Shown here one piece after another: positions 37,012 through 50,358 of a DNA stretch of 64,000 nt (positions within the stretch are counted from its first letter, which is position 1; each line of letters begins with the position of its first letter). A program made the translations under genes and the position numbers. The DNA is taken from the NCBI GenBank assembly GCA_028095005.1, contig CM051460.1, positions 80,307,676 through 80,371,675 of the forward strand, read 5' to 3'. The notes below the pieces were generated by a model. The model was not told where the DNA came from, made no database searches, and was given only the letters and a program-made list of their open reading frames with translations. This stretch comes from Rhynchospora pubera. Taxonomy: Eukaryota; Streptophyta; Magnoliopsida; Poales; Cyperaceae.

Positions 37012-37170
37012 GGGAATTGCTCAGGGCACTCCCCACTTACTCATTCACTCCCCCATTTGACCAAAATACCCTTATTATCAGGGTTGAAGTCGAAAAATTC
37101 AAATGGAAGAAGAGGGTATTTTGGTCAAATGGGGGAGTGAATGAGCAAGTGAGTGATCTGAGCAATTCCC
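37012..37170. mobile_element. 159-bp hairpin MITE in RLK-3 intron
   Basis: The ends gggaattgctca and tgagcaattccc are inverted copies, and most of the interior folds back on itself. Flanking 9-mers (tattaccgc at 37003-37011 and taccaccgc at 37171-37179) match at seven of nine positions, suggesting a Mutator-type duplication. The paralogous RLK-4 intron near 45778 is uninterrupted. Confidence 0.75.
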
Positions 37171-38776
37171 TACCACCGCAGGTATTTCCAAAGCAATAAA
37201 AATGATAAGTATTCCACTTGGCCTAGGATGACGAATTCCAAACCGCACTGCACAACTAAAGAATACACAATTACCCCTTTATCTGATATTACCATCTAAA
37301 ATAGAAAACTGATTTAATTAATCTAAGGGAAAACAGAAAAAAATGAACTTACTTTTGCGCTTTTTGAACCACACAACTGTCATAATGGCTGCTGCAATGA
37401 GAAGCAGCACAATAACACCAATGGCTGCTATAATAATTGCTGGACTTTTCTTTTTCTTATTATTATTTGACGGTGCTAGAGTGGAAGGAGCATTTCCAAA
37501 CCTAAGTGACAATAAAAAAAATTGAGAAAACATATTAAAAGTTCAAAGAGATCAATCCCAGGTAAGCCTTTTAATAGACTGCTTCAAGCAAAAAAATTTT
37601 ACTCTAGATATTATGAAAATATTATTATTGTCTATGGATTTAACTTTTCATCTGCAATCTGCTGATTTCTTTTTTCTGTCACCTGATTTATTTTGAGCTT
37701 TTCTCAATTTAGTGACTAAATCCCAATTATTATAATGCAACAAAAATAATATCTTCTATTCGCATGACCAGTACCATATTTGTCTGCATACTACAGAAGA
37801 ATAAAGATGAGTCGAAGAACAGAAAAAGGATATTGTGAAACCCTAATTGTGGATGACTGCATCCTGGTTCCACTGATAATATAGGATCTGGTAGATACTT
37901 TTGTCTTTTGGGGCATCTGTTGGCACATCGATCCCATGGCTAGGCAATATATACAGATGTACAATTGCTCCTTGAGGTTTATAGAAATGTGCAGATAGTA
38001 GAGTACAATCTTGGGATTGGGGTTTCTTATAGAACAAAAAGGGTGTATTATGCCCTGTCCTAATTTATTATTTTGATGAATTCCATTCTGCACACAAGTC
38101 CAGTCAATGATCGGTTCCACTGATAATCTCATTTCTGTATATCTAATTTGGACTAATAATGCTGAACTGGAAATCATTGTTGTTTGTTTGCTTCAGATTT
38201 TGTTTGTCAACTTCAAGGTATGTTTTATGTTAATTCATTTTTTTTAACGAGCAGAAAAAATATGAAGTCTTGGATAACTCGTCCATCTATTTTCTTGCAT
38301 AGCAAAACAAATATATCAAACAAAATGCTACTCGGAAACAATAAAGCATACCTAAAAGTTAGATTGCCATCTTGATTTCTTTTCTGAAGACCAGAAGGAA
38401 GGGTGGTTGAAATCTTGCTGTTACCTGTTATGTCTCTGAAAGTACCACAAAAGGAGTACCCAATTTGTGATGCCAATCTTTCTTAAAAAACAAAATAATG
38501 TTTGATTTGAAAACCTACAGGTATGTAAGAGCAGATAATTGATCAAGAAAAGTAGGAAGATCTCCTGATAAGTCATTATAGGACAAGTCCCTGAAAAGAA
38601 AAGGTAGCAAACAACATGAAATTAGTTTATATGAGAACCCTAACTGAATTGTACCAATGGAAAAAAGAAGTTGCAAAAGTAGATATTTAGTTTGCACAAG
38701 TCAAAATAAAAATATTGCATACTATCAACTGTAGTTTTGCAGAGATCACTACAGAAAAGGATTCGTTTAAGGTAAA

Positions 38777-39780
38777 TGTCACGTCCCGCACCGACGGGTC
38801 GCGGGGCGCGAGCTAAGAACGGTATCTTCTACATCCATCCGACGGCCCGTCAACCTACGTCGCAATAGAAAAACAAACAGAGTCAGGTACAAACCACAGT
38901 AACCGGTTATTTAACGACGCAGCTTCTCTACATTTAATTATTATATCAAAATTCAATCAGATCGGATTAATCCACAAAACAAATAATATATTTTACGGAG
39001 ATAATCGGGTCCAGACAGTCAATCAGTCAGTCATAGTGGTCCCTCCCCGATCTCAGGAGGATCAGGACCGGCCCCTCCCCGAACTCAGGAGGATCAGGAC
39101 TCAAAATTCAAATTCAATTCCATATCCAATTCCAAACTCCGATATCTCATAAAATATACCAATCACAAAACAATAAACATATTCAATCAAAATCAAACGA
39201 TAAATCAAATCAATCAAACAATACGAAATTAAATATAGAGAAGTCCGGTTACCTGATTAAACAATCCATAATTCAGAAACAAATTAAATCGACAGCGACG
39301 TAGACTCGAATTCCAATTGATCGGACGGATCAAACTTCTAAACCATAATCAAATTAATCATTATCTTCTGGTTTTAAGTGGGGTATCATAGGAGCATGAT
39401 TGAGCTTTAGGTTGAAAGAAAACATATTCATTTACTTTCTACGATTCAGGTACTTAAAAATCACATAAAGAGATAAAACACGTGGCACAAAAGGGATAGA
39501 GCAAATTTTAAACATTGGACACGTAATATAGAGGAGGCAGGTGTTAATAGCAAATGAAAGGAGCATGGCAGGCGGCGGTTTGTTCGGTCCAATATAATAT
39601 AATAAAAGTATGGAGAAAAGTTATAACTCGGCCAAAATTTTTTTTCCTTCCATCCGGCCAACACAAGGTCAAGGAGTCAAATTCTAGTAAATGGCAAAAA
39701 TAATTGGTCAACAAGTCAACACTGGTCAACAATGATAAAAACAAATTTATGAATTTCAGTCAAAATGACGGGATGTTACA
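38777..39780. mobile_element. Solo LTR in RLK-3 intron
   Basis: The 1004-bp segment starts TGTCACGTCCCG and ends CGGGATGTTACA, the TG...CA form of an LTR. It is flanked by perfect 5-bp duplications (gtaaa at 38772-38776 and 39781-39785). There is no internal coding sequence, primer-binding site or second LTR, so it is probably the product of LTR-LTR recombination. A short tandem duplication, (c)ccctccccga...ctcaggaggatcagga, lies at 39037-39101. Confidence 0.85.
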
Positions 39781-42684
39781 GTAAAAGCATCATTTTCAAC
39801 AAAGTGTATCATTCTCAACAAAAACTTTGTGTAACAAACATACAGTGACTTCAGAGTGCTTAGGTTTCCAAAAGAAGATACTATAACTCCAGTCAGTCCA
39901 GAGGACGATAAATTTCTGAAATAAACATATTTTACTAGTCAGAAAAAAAATAATAATAATCGTGGTATATTGAAGTGATAAATGAAAGAAGATATTGAAT
40001 TACTCACAATGATGTGATCCTCGGAATATTGTCGTAATCAGCGCAGGTGACCCCAGTCCATGAAAATTCGTTAGGAACACAAGGATCTCCACTCCAGTTT
40101 TTGTTTACTTGGTAGTTGGCCTTAATTCTATTTATAGCAGTAACTGTAATTAAAATTATATACATTACGGAGTGACTATTTAATCAAATTACAAGGCATA
40201 GTTAATTATGTCCTTCCGAAATATTCTGGTAAACTAAGTTAAAATTAAAAATCCTTGGACAACCAACTAGCTTCCAAAAAATAAAAAAATTATAATTCTT
40301 TTGCGTGTAAGGAAGCAGCGCTCAACTTTGGAAGTCTGGTATTACAAAAACGATGGAAGCTAGCTATCAGTCGAATAAGAAAAAAGCACCAGTAGAAAAG
40401 AGAAAAGTACTTAAATTGTGAAGAATATACCTATAACTATTTCAGTTCACAAAAAATAAATAAAATATAATAAAAATAGTAAGAAGTTTTCCTGTTGCAA
40501 TGTTATTGTGCTCTCGCGCACCCACCTATTGAAAGCTAAATCAGGATTCTTTAAAATAATTCAATGAAGTACTTAAAATGGGACAACCATGGTCAAATTT
40601 ACCATCTCCACTGTAGGTGGGGATGCCTGTGGCAGGTGTTACCACATACAGCTCAACGGCATTCAGTAGAGGTGGCAGAGTCGAGTTTGTAGTCGCCATA
40701 AGCGACACATTGTATTTAGTATGATATGTGTCTCAGTATGTTGCCCATCCCGAGTGCAGTTTACGTGGTCCATAGTGGTTGAACAGTGGGTATCCCTCGG
40801 AAAATATATCAAACTCCCTTATGGCAGTGCTTGGTATGTCCTGGATCTCGCCAATGTGAAGAATTATAAAAAACACAGTGGATTTGTTGTTACTGGTCCA
40901 GGAGAAATCAAGAGATTGGTGGGTGCTTGAAGTGATGGCAGCAGTTTGCATCACTATAGAGGGGGTAGAAAAGTTTGCGTCAGGTTGCAGAGTAGAGTTT
41001 GTTGAGATCGCTGTCCATGTATCCAGTGTGAAATTCCTCCAAATCCGATCATATGGATCGTCTGGGTACCTATTTTTTAGTTTTTTTTTTTGTTTTATAA
41101 CAAAGTGGAGCAACAAGAATATGAGCGCTCACCACATTAATATTATTACTTTTGACTGCATCGCTTTCAAATGAGCATTTACCTGGTCTTTTCTTTTCTT
41201 TTGATTTAAGAAAAAAAAAAGAACACGAATTTCACAGGGCTTCTTTGTATTCCTTTTTGACGTTCCAATTAAAATAAAATCTGGTATCACTATCTACCAG
41301 AAATTAGTCAAAACAAGCATAACTATGGCATTTTCTACAACTTGGTATTTTAATTTAAAATATAAAAAAAATTAATTAGTTATAGTGAAAACGATAGTTT
41401 CAGAAGAACATTACAGTATAGCTACTCACCCATAATTAATTAATTGGCATTTTTTTTTTCTTTTTTTTGAGGAGAGCATATTTACCTTACTTCATGGCTT
41501 GCTCCTATATTGATCCTATCAAAGTGAACAAATGATTGCGTGGTATTTGCATCAATATAAAGACTCGTCTCCAATTGCCTCAGTAGTAGGATAGAAATGA
41601 AAGGAGTGCCACTATTCTTATTCACAAGGCAAACTTGTAGGTAGTCAGAAGTGGCTGTGGCAATAATTTCAGCAAAGAATGCATCTTCTGCAGTGGTTAT
41701 ACTAACGGTGTCCCAAAAATTGACACCCAAATGGATATCGAAAGTCGGATGGTCATTCTTGTTATCATAGTTACCATACATAAACGATGCTCTTATGAGG
41801 TACTTTGATCCTGCTGATAAGGATCTTAAGGTATAGCAATTTCGGGTTCCATTGGGAAAACTCCTGACGGTCAGAAATTGCGTGAATAAGCCATTAGTAG
41901 CATATTTTGACGCAATTTTATAGTTCACTCCCGTGTCGATGAATTGATCATCAGACACATAAGTCAAATCAGTATCGCCATCGACAAAGCTAGAATTTGG
42001 ACGAAGTCCGCAATCAATGTTTATAAATCCTACAAAATGGAAACGAAAAAAGTATTTTAATCAAATAAAGAAATTAAGCACGAGAAACTTAAAAAGTCGT
42101 ACACATCATTAATAACAATTCCCAAGAAAAATTGCTATAATTATATTTCAACTGTTGTAAGCCCATAACCTATGTTTGAGAATGTACGTACTCATTTTGC
42201 GACAATTTAATATAATAAAGATTTCCCTATCACTAAATTGCCAAAAGAAAAACCCGGATAACCATTTTACTGAGGAGATAATGCTAATTTTTTTTAAAAA
42301 AATTCTTGAGAAAAATATTTACTGATTATTCAATTATTTAAAAATGGTACCAACATTTTAAGGTATTCAGAACAGTTACAGAACTGTTTTGTTTTTTTCG
42401 ATAGAACACTTAATTGGGACGACAAAACCCAATGAAAACCCAATTTCTTTTTTGATACAACACCATACATTTATTTTTTTTAAAAAAAAGAAAAGAAAAT
42501 AAAAAGAAGTGATGATAATAATGCAATGTTTAGCTTACCGTTAGAATCAAGCTGGGAGTGAACCCGCACGGTATGTACTAATATTAGCAGAAGAAGAAAG
42601 AGCCATAAATCCATTCTTCTCGAGATCATTCCTATTTTGTTCTCCTCTGAAGAGTTGACACTTAACAGGACCATTTAATGACTC

Positions 42685-42693
42685 CTTTTATAT
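42685..42693 (-). promoter_or_regulatory. Candidate TATA box of RLK-3
   Basis: The minus strand reads TATAAAAGG about 71-79 bp upstream of the start at 42614, a good plant TATA match at a normal distance. An actagc/ctagt motif just upstream of it is shared with the 5' flank of RLK-4 (near 57861). Confidence 0.5.
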
Positions 42694-42868
42694 GATACAA
42701 CTAGCTCGATAACAACAGGTGCTTTGGGCAATAGAATTTTTACTTAGAGCAACATTTTATTTTTCTAAAGGTCTAAATTACTCTTCCTATCAATTAAAAT
42801 TTATTACCTAAATTAATGATATACCTATTTTCATCTTCTTAAATATGTTTCATTTTATTTCCTTAACT

Positions 42869-43177
42869 GGAACAGATCTATCTCTCGGCAGTTTTCGCTC
42901 AAAGGCTCAAGGCAAATAGACATCGATGTCTCTCTCTAGCTGCTGCGACTAGCAATTTCTTCAATTGAAACCGTTCAAATCGAGATATGAGCCTTCAATT
43001 AGACGGTTTGTGTCAATTAATCTGGTCACATTGGAAATGTTCTTTCAATTTTTCGCAGATTTTGTGTTTTGATGTGCTATCTTCAACAGAATGGTGAATT
43101 TGAAGTCTCTCAAGGTCCTAGAAATCGAACAAAAGTGAAGTTCCCCAACTTTATTCAAGATCTCCATGCTGAATCAG
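42869..43177 (+). other. Duplicated plus-strand block, copy 2 (downstream of RLK-4)
   Basis: It opens ggaacagatctatctctcgg and ends gaatcag, then gtaatt. The cttcaattagacg before a gt and the splice-like ends are kept, but the reading frames of the other copies are not. This favours noncoding or untranslated sequence. Confidence 0.4.
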
Positions 43178-43590
43178 GTAATTAAGATCCGCATTATTTT
43201 GAATTGTATGGTCTAGTTCCAGTGCAAAATTCCAAATTAATGCATTTTTTTTTGTTTTTGTGAGGCGAAGTATTAATATTATTATACTGGCAACATAATA
43301 CATCTATTTATTTTAGGAGAAAAAAATGCTCCTTGATTAATTTTCTTAGGTCATTCATTAAATTTAGCAGATAGCATCACTTTTATTTATTTTTTATTCT
43401 TTTTGAGTATCACAATATTCTTACCAGATATTGTCTGCAAATTTAGAAACTAGGAATTCAGAAAATGCTTTTAGCTATTTTTTACTGAAAAAATTAGCTT
43501 AATTGTTATCAAACAAAAGGGGGCAACTTATTTCCACAAGTGAGTACTGAAAACAGAGTAAAGAAATCAATCACAAATGAGTCTGGCAAA
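43178..43590. other. 3' flank of RLK-4
   Basis: Related to the flanks of RLK-3 and RLK-5 but shorter; a middle section present in those is missing here. No gene is seen. Confidence 0.45.
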
Positions 43591-46500
43591 TTATTTCGCT
43601 GAGGGACCTGGAGCGGGATCACCCATGTAAGCCATTTTGAAAACACTATTCTGACTAACATCACTTACAAAATTGTCATTCCTTGTATAATTGTGCGGGT
43701 AAGTATTAGTCGTGCTTCCAATACGAGTCCCCTCTGTGGAGATCTCCAGATCCAGGCTTTCCTTAAGTTCCATCACTACATCATTCATGGTCGGCCTATT
43801 AGCAGCACTGTTCTCAGTACACTTGCGTGCCAGATCCGTAACCTTCCATACAGAGTTTATGTCGTGCTGGCCATGCATTCTTGGGTCAATTATGCTTTCT
43901 ATGTCTCCTCTGGATAGCTTTTGACTCACCCAGTGTGTCAGATGGCCACCTTCTGGACCACCAATAATAGGAGGCTGGCCCGTGATGCTCTCTAGGAGAA
44001 CAACTCCCAAGCTGTACACGTCACTCTTTTCGCTTAGCTGGTATGAAGAATAGTACCTGAGGGTGCACCGATTTACTCATGGCTATAGTTAAAAAAATTT
44101 TATGAAAAAAGTTCTTCATATTCAAGTAGCCAACAAAAAATAATTTAGTTAAAGTAGTATGACAAAACTTTAAATCTACATTTGGGTCGACTCAGTGAAT
44201 CATTTCATATGCGATTAATATTTTTGTGGGAAACTACTAATAGATTAATTCATAGATAAATAGGTCTTCTATGACTAAAGAAGAAAATCTAGGAATAAAA
44301 ACTAGATTATGAAGAGAAAAGATAAAGAAAAATCATAATAACTATATGAGAAATCGTCTTACTCGGGATCAAGATATCCTGGTGTGCCAACTATTGCAGT
44401 CGAAACATGACTGCTTACATCGTTATTAAATGCTCTGGAGATTCGCATTTAAAAGAATGTTGTTGGTCTTCACATCTCGATGGATAAGTGGCGGATTGCA
44501 TGCCTTATGCAAATACTCCAACCCTTCATTGAAATTGTATAGATAAGTAAACTAAAAAATAATATGATTGAGCGGTGATGTAAAATTTTTTCATTATGAT
44601 TTATGGCTGATGTAGTCTGAGTGCTCTAAATTTTAGTCAAGTCACTGCAACATTAATAATATTGCAATTCTAATGTGATTTTCTATGTTAATATAATTCA
44701 CTTCTTTCTTGATATCCGGTGCTTATTTTACTATGGACAGTAACTCTATGGAAAATTGCTTAATTATTCCAGATTTTAAAAAGCTTTTGTACCAAGTGCA
44801 GATTCATATGCAATTCGAACCCGTTGTTTCCAAGTCAGAGGTCTTGCATTATCTGCAATTGACAGATTTAAAGAATTTTAAAAGTAATTTCTTCAGTATA
44901 TAATAGCTTCAATAGTCTCAATATTGAAAAACAAGAAGATTTGCATTAAAGGTGGTTAATCACCTGTGAGCTTATCTTGTAGAGTTCCTTCTTGCATGTA
45001 CTCATATACAAGCGCCATGCAATCTTCATCTGTGCAATAGCCAATTAAGGACACCAAATTCTTGTGATGGACTCTTGTCAAATTTTGAGCCTAAAAACAA
45101 AGAAAATTATCAAATCTTAATTTGACATACTTTCATAAGATGGTTTTGTTAGTCTCATTATTAATGCCCAAATATTTTTTTGAAACTGTACCAAGATGAG
45201 TAACCAACATTACCCTTTCCGGTTTTGCAAGATACAAGGTACTAATGTGTAAGATAAATGGTTACCTCAGCCAAAAACTCTTTGACTCCTTGTGATGACG
45301 AGTGAGATCGCCTCTTCACTGCAACTTGGGTTCCATCCTCAAGAGCACCCACATACACACTTCCAAATCCTCCCGTGCCGATATTATTTTGGAACTTATT
45401 AGTAATTCTTATCAGATCATTGTAACTGAATCGACGATTCTCGAAATTCCATGTTCTTTCTCTTGCTTCATTTGGTTTAGGTATTGCATGATTTTGTCGA
45501 GTGTTATTAACTTGGGCATTTGCTTCTGGGGTATTTCCATAGTTTTGCACATGATTATCCGCTTGAGGTGTGGATGTGTTGCTTTCATTTTGTTTTGGTG
45601 TGTTTAATTGGTTATCTGTAAAATGATATAATCTGAGTAACATCATTCCATCCATAATTGCAAAAAGCAGTATTTTATTAGAACAATATCATTAATGAGG
45701 TCCTGATCGAAAATAATTAATAAATAAATTTTAGATGGTATATAGAGAAATGAGCTTTCTGCTTATACTGAAGATGTACCACAGCAGGCATTTCCTAAGC
45801 AATAAGAAAGATAAGGACTTCAATTAACCTTGGATGACCAGTTTCAAACTGCAATGCACAAATAACTGTCGTCTTACATTTAGAAATTTGAAGATTGGAG
45901 GCCTTAGCAATGCACAATTAACCACTTATCTGAAATTACTATCTAAAATGAACTGTTATTTTATTTATTTCAAAGGAAAAAGAGAGAAAAGGTTGAACTT
46001 ACATTTGCGTCTTTTGAAGAACAGAACAGTGATAATGGATATCACAATCAGAAGCAGCACAATACACCAGCGGTTGCTATAATAATTGCAGGACTTTTCT
46101 TTTTCTTATTATCATTTGACGGTGATGGAGCAGGAGCACGTCCAAACCTAAGTGAAAATAAGAAATTGAGAAAAAAAAATAGAAATTCAGACTGCTCAAT
46201 CCCAGGTAAGCCATTTAAATAGAATGCATTAATCAAGAATCTTTTACTCCAGACGTGAAGCAAATGTTTTTACTGCTAATGTAATAACTTTCGTCTACAG
46301 TCTGCTGATTTCATTTTTCTGTCGCATGATTTATTTTGATTTTTTTCTAACTTTACAGGCTAAATAGTTCCCCAATTTCACTTTATTGTGATAACAGGAT
46401 GAAAAATATCTCTCTTCGATAGGCATGCCCAGTACCAGTATTTCTGCAAACTACAGGTGAGATATGGGGAGCAGATAGACAGAAAAGGATATCATGAAAG

Positions 46501-46894
46501 CCTGATTGTGGATCACTGCATCCTGGTTCCACCGATCAATATGGGATCTGGTAAACTTGTTTCTCTCTGTGCATTTTGGGCATCTGATGGCACATTGATA
46601 CCACAACTACGCAATGTATACAGATTACAGACATAGAATTGCTCTGTGAGGTTTTAAGAGATGCATAGACATTAGACAATACAGTGAAATCTTCAGATAC
46701 AAAAAAAGGTATATTAGCCTGTCATAATTTGTAATTTTGTTAAATTCTCTTCTGCACATCCAAGTGCTTTCAATAATTATTTGCACTGGTGATCTCATTG
46801 CAGTATATATCTAATTTGAACTAATGAAACTTATATAACTGTAAAATGATTATTGATTTCTTGCTTCCGATACTTTGGTGAGCTAATTTCAAGT

Positions 46895-47600
46895 TTAACT
46901 TGAACATAGATGGAGCCTTCTCAGTTAAGTCCATGTACAAGCTGCAGAAGTCATATCCCAAGCATGATTCCAATCTCCTCTCTATTTGGTGACTTACAAT
47001 ACCTCCAAGAATGAAAATCTTTATTTGGCAATTGGCTCAAGACAAGATAGCCACAGTAGATAATCTCAAAAAGAAAGGATGGATGTTAGTGAATAGATGC
47101 AGTTTGTGCCTTCACAATGAAGAGACGGTGGAGCACATTTTCAATGAATGTTCATTCTTCTCACAATTTCTGCAAAAAGCAATGCTTCATTCTACTGCCT
47201 TCTCCTCTCTTTCTTTTACCAGAAACCCTGATTTCATGATGGATGGCACCCAATCGAAGACACACAGAGAACTCATGGCAGTTTTATGTTTTATTCTCTG
47301 GAGATAAAGGTGCTCAAGGATTTTCAGAGAAGTTCAGCAACCCTTCAACTTACTGGTCGAACAAGTGTTTCTTGAATGGAGGATACTGCATCCTTAGCAC
47401 AGATCTTGAATTTTGCTTCTGGGAATGAGGATGAATTTGAATTTCCATTTACTCTGAATAGTGCGTTGTTATTTTAAATTTTTAATTAGATTTTCTTTTG
47501 TTTTATATGTTTTTTTATTTGTTTAACCACTGGCTAACATTTTGTAAAAAACTCTTTATTTAATACAAAGATGGTCCCCCATTTTTTATTCAAAAAAACT
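46895..47600 (+). mobile_element. 5'-truncated LINE 3' end in RLK-4 intron
   Basis: The plus strand reads FSVKSMYKLQKSYPK, then PPRMKIFIWQL, and a cysteine/histidine motif CSLCLHNEETVEHIFNEC, the zinc-binding domain after the reverse transcriptase of plant LINEs (zf-RVT). An in-frame stop precedes PPRMK, and the frame breaks again near 47308. The 3' region ends around 47596 with an A-rich run. It lies between the transmembrane and LRR exons of RLK-4; RLK-3 lacks it. The 47601-47985 stretch is also absent from RLK-3 and may belong to the same insertion. Confidence 0.75.
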
Positions 47601-50079
47601 TTCTTGAGAAGTAAAATTCTTTCCTTTCTGATTATGGCAAACAAAGGAAAAAGATGCGACATCAGGTGTTAGAGACTGGGCAGGGAAAATAATAGAAAAA
47701 GTAATGGATCAAAGCATCTCTGAAGGCCTCTTGGTGATCTAACTTACAACCTAGCTTAGCAGAAGAAGAGTTCCAGAACTAAAAGCCTTTCCTTTAAGCA
47801 GCTTTTCCAAATCGAGTGAGTAGTTCCTATATATTTTCTATTGATTGACTCACTCTTTCTATCTCATTAGGTCGCACAGTGTCACAGTCACATAATTTGA
47901 ATAAACCAATCCCTTGCATTTTTATAGATTTTTTTTTTCTATTTCTAGTGTGTAATTATAATGCCATTTGCACTTACCCGACTTCAATGCATCGTTTATG
48001 TTACTTCATTTCTAGAATGAGCCAAAATAAAAATGAAGCCTAGGATAACACAAACTGTCCATCTATTTTACTGCTTACGAGTTACGACAACAAAACTATC
48101 AATCAAATTACTACTCAAAAACAATAAAACATACCTAAATGTTAGTTTCCCATCTTGATTTTTCGTTTGAAGACCAGAAGGAAGGGTTGTTGAAAGGTTT
48201 CTGTTACCACTTATGTCTCTGAAAGTAGCATAAAATGGTTATCCAATTTTTTATGTCAATTTTCTTGAAGAAAATAATGGTTGATTTGAAAACCTACAGG
48301 AATGTAAGAGCAGATAATTGATCTAGATAAGTAGGAAGATCCCCTGACAAGTCATTATATGATAAGTCCCTGAAAAGAAAAGGTACCAAACGGCTTGAAA
48401 TTAGTTATTAAAAGTTTCGGGAGCTACAGTTTGAAAAAGTACATATTTAATTGGCACATCACAAAATGAAAACATTGTATACTATCAAACTGTAGGCAGA
48501 AGATTTATTTAAGGAAAAAAAGGCATCAATCTCAACAAAGAACTTGATTATATATATATATATTTTTTAAGGAACATACAATGACTTGAGAGTGCTTAGA
48601 TTTCCGAAGGAAGATATTATGGCTCCAGTCAGTCCAGAGGATGATAAATTTCTGCAAAAGAAAAATTTTACCAATTTTAAGAGTTCTTGTAGTGTATCTT
48701 TTTTTCAGTAAATTAATGAAAGAAGATGTCAAAGTACTCACAATGATGTGATCCTTGGAATATTACTGGAATCGGAGGTGCAATTGACACCAGCCCAGGA
48801 GAGTTCCATAGGAATACAAGGATCTCCACTCCAGCCTTTGTTTACTTTATAGTTTGCCTTAATTTTGTTGATGGCAGTAACTGCAATTGAGATGGAAACC
48901 ATCATTGGAATACGAAAAGAGCTTTCAATGGGAAAAAGTGAAACGAAAATGAAAAGACAGAACAAAAAATAAATGGTGACGTGAGACAAAAGGGAAACTT
49001 TTTAAGGAAAATAGACCAAAATTTTCTGTATGGTTGTTGAAGAAAACCAATGATTAATTAATACATTCAGAAAATTAAATAAATACAGTGAAAACTTTCT
49101 TTTTGAATTTGGAATATAGTGAAAACTTAAAACTCTTCCTGGTGCAAATTTTTCCTCGTGTTTCCATCAGACCACCTATAATTAAATACTAACCCAGGGT
49201 TATTGCTGGAAACACAAACTTAATTTGTATGGAAACACAAACTTAAGTTTTCAAAGGCTTATTGTGTATCGAAATCTGAAAAAGTTATAACAATTATATA
49301 GCACAAGAAAAGTTGTGCCTGATAACTAAAAAATCGTAAAATGCATGTATGTAAAAGCGTATTTTCTGAAATGTAAAGGTTAAAACTGATTTTTTTTCTA
49401 ATCATGGTAAACAAATCTAAAAAGAAAAAGCATGAAAAAAAAATCATTAACAAGATCAATAATAAAAAAAATATGAAATTTGGCCAGTTCAAGAAAATAG
49501 AATTAAAGCATGCATATCATTAAATGAATTTGAAGACTTTCTTAGTTTAACTTATTGAAAAAAGAATTCAGAGATATAGATAAGATAGAGTGCGATAAAC
49601 AAAAAAGATGAAAAGTAGAAGTGGAAGGTTAACATATATAATGAGTTTATTTATTTATATATTTTTATTGAAGATATAATGACTTTATAAACATGACAAA
49701 ATGAAAAAGAAAGGAGATCCACATTATATTGTTCTTTTAATGCATTGGAAACGACAAAAGGTGTAAAAGTGTCTTTAAAAGTTGAATTAATTTCTTAGAT
49801 ATGCTGTTAATAGATACAATCCTAATTGTTGATCTAAATTAAATCTAATGGTTCCAGATGCATGTGTGGCATTTGGGACCAACAAATTGTTGGGGCAGAG
49901 GAACCTCCTCTTTCTCCGCAAGTGAACTTATGATGGAAAGTAATCAAGTATACCATTAATAATTCAAGTACTCAGAATGGGACAACTATTTATGATCAAA
50001 CTTACCATCTCCGTCATAGGTGGCGATTCCGGTGGCGGGTGTAATGAAATATACCTCCATGGCATTCAATAGAGGCGGG

Positions 50080-50358
50080 TGTTAGAAATAATCACTTCTA
50101 ATATTTTAGATAAATATTTTGGTGGAGGGAGAGATAAGATAAACACTCAACAACAGAATTTTTTTTTCATTCTCTCTTACTTTTTTCATACAACAATAGT
50201 CTCCTTATATAGACCTAATCACATTTAATAATATTTAATTACTCAATAATCTAGGTGCATGTATTACATAACTCAAGATGAATCTAGATTCTCTACACAC
50301 CTCTTTGATTTACTAATCTAATTGTTATTTGACCATTTAATTAAGTTTACATTTAACA
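50080..50358 (-). repeat. 3' LTR of the copia element
   Basis: 279 bp with TG/CA ends; the polyprotein's TAA stop falls three bases inside it. Confidence 0.95.

Larger units (their letters stand above)
32409..42614 (-). pseudogene. RLK-3: malectin-like LRR receptor kinase with one nonsense codon
   Basis: Exons: 42539-42614, 41486-42029, 40603-41069, 40008-40143, 39844-39915, 38519-38590, 38352-38435, 37353-37501, 36499-36845, 36196-36322, 35256-35315, 34778-34964, 32409-32874. They total 2787 nt and stay in frame, but a TGA at 40733-40735 (codon 319) interrupts the second malectin exon where the disrupted paralogue RLK-4 has TGG. The start MDLWLFLLLL is chosen to match the first-exon length of the paralogues; two methionines further upstream are also in frame. 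The kinase keeps VAVK, HRDVK and DFG, but the glycine loop reads GTRGFG instead of GTGGFG, and the activation segment has lost the glycine of GTPGYLDPE (reads [10 protein letters not shown]). Four mobile elements sit in its introns. It is probably inactive; the receptor could be made only by readthrough of codon 319, and the kinase defects suggest relaxed selection. Confidence 0.85.

Noticed and set aside
38777..39780. A MULE or hAT MITE
   Set aside because: The short inverted ends are the TG...CA termini of an LTR and the duplication is 5 bp, which fits a solo LTR better.
47011..47307. A stand-alone protein-coding gene with a Cys/His motif
   Set aside because: The motif is the zinc-binding end of LINE reverse transcriptase proteins, the flanks show stops and a frame break, and it lies in an intron.
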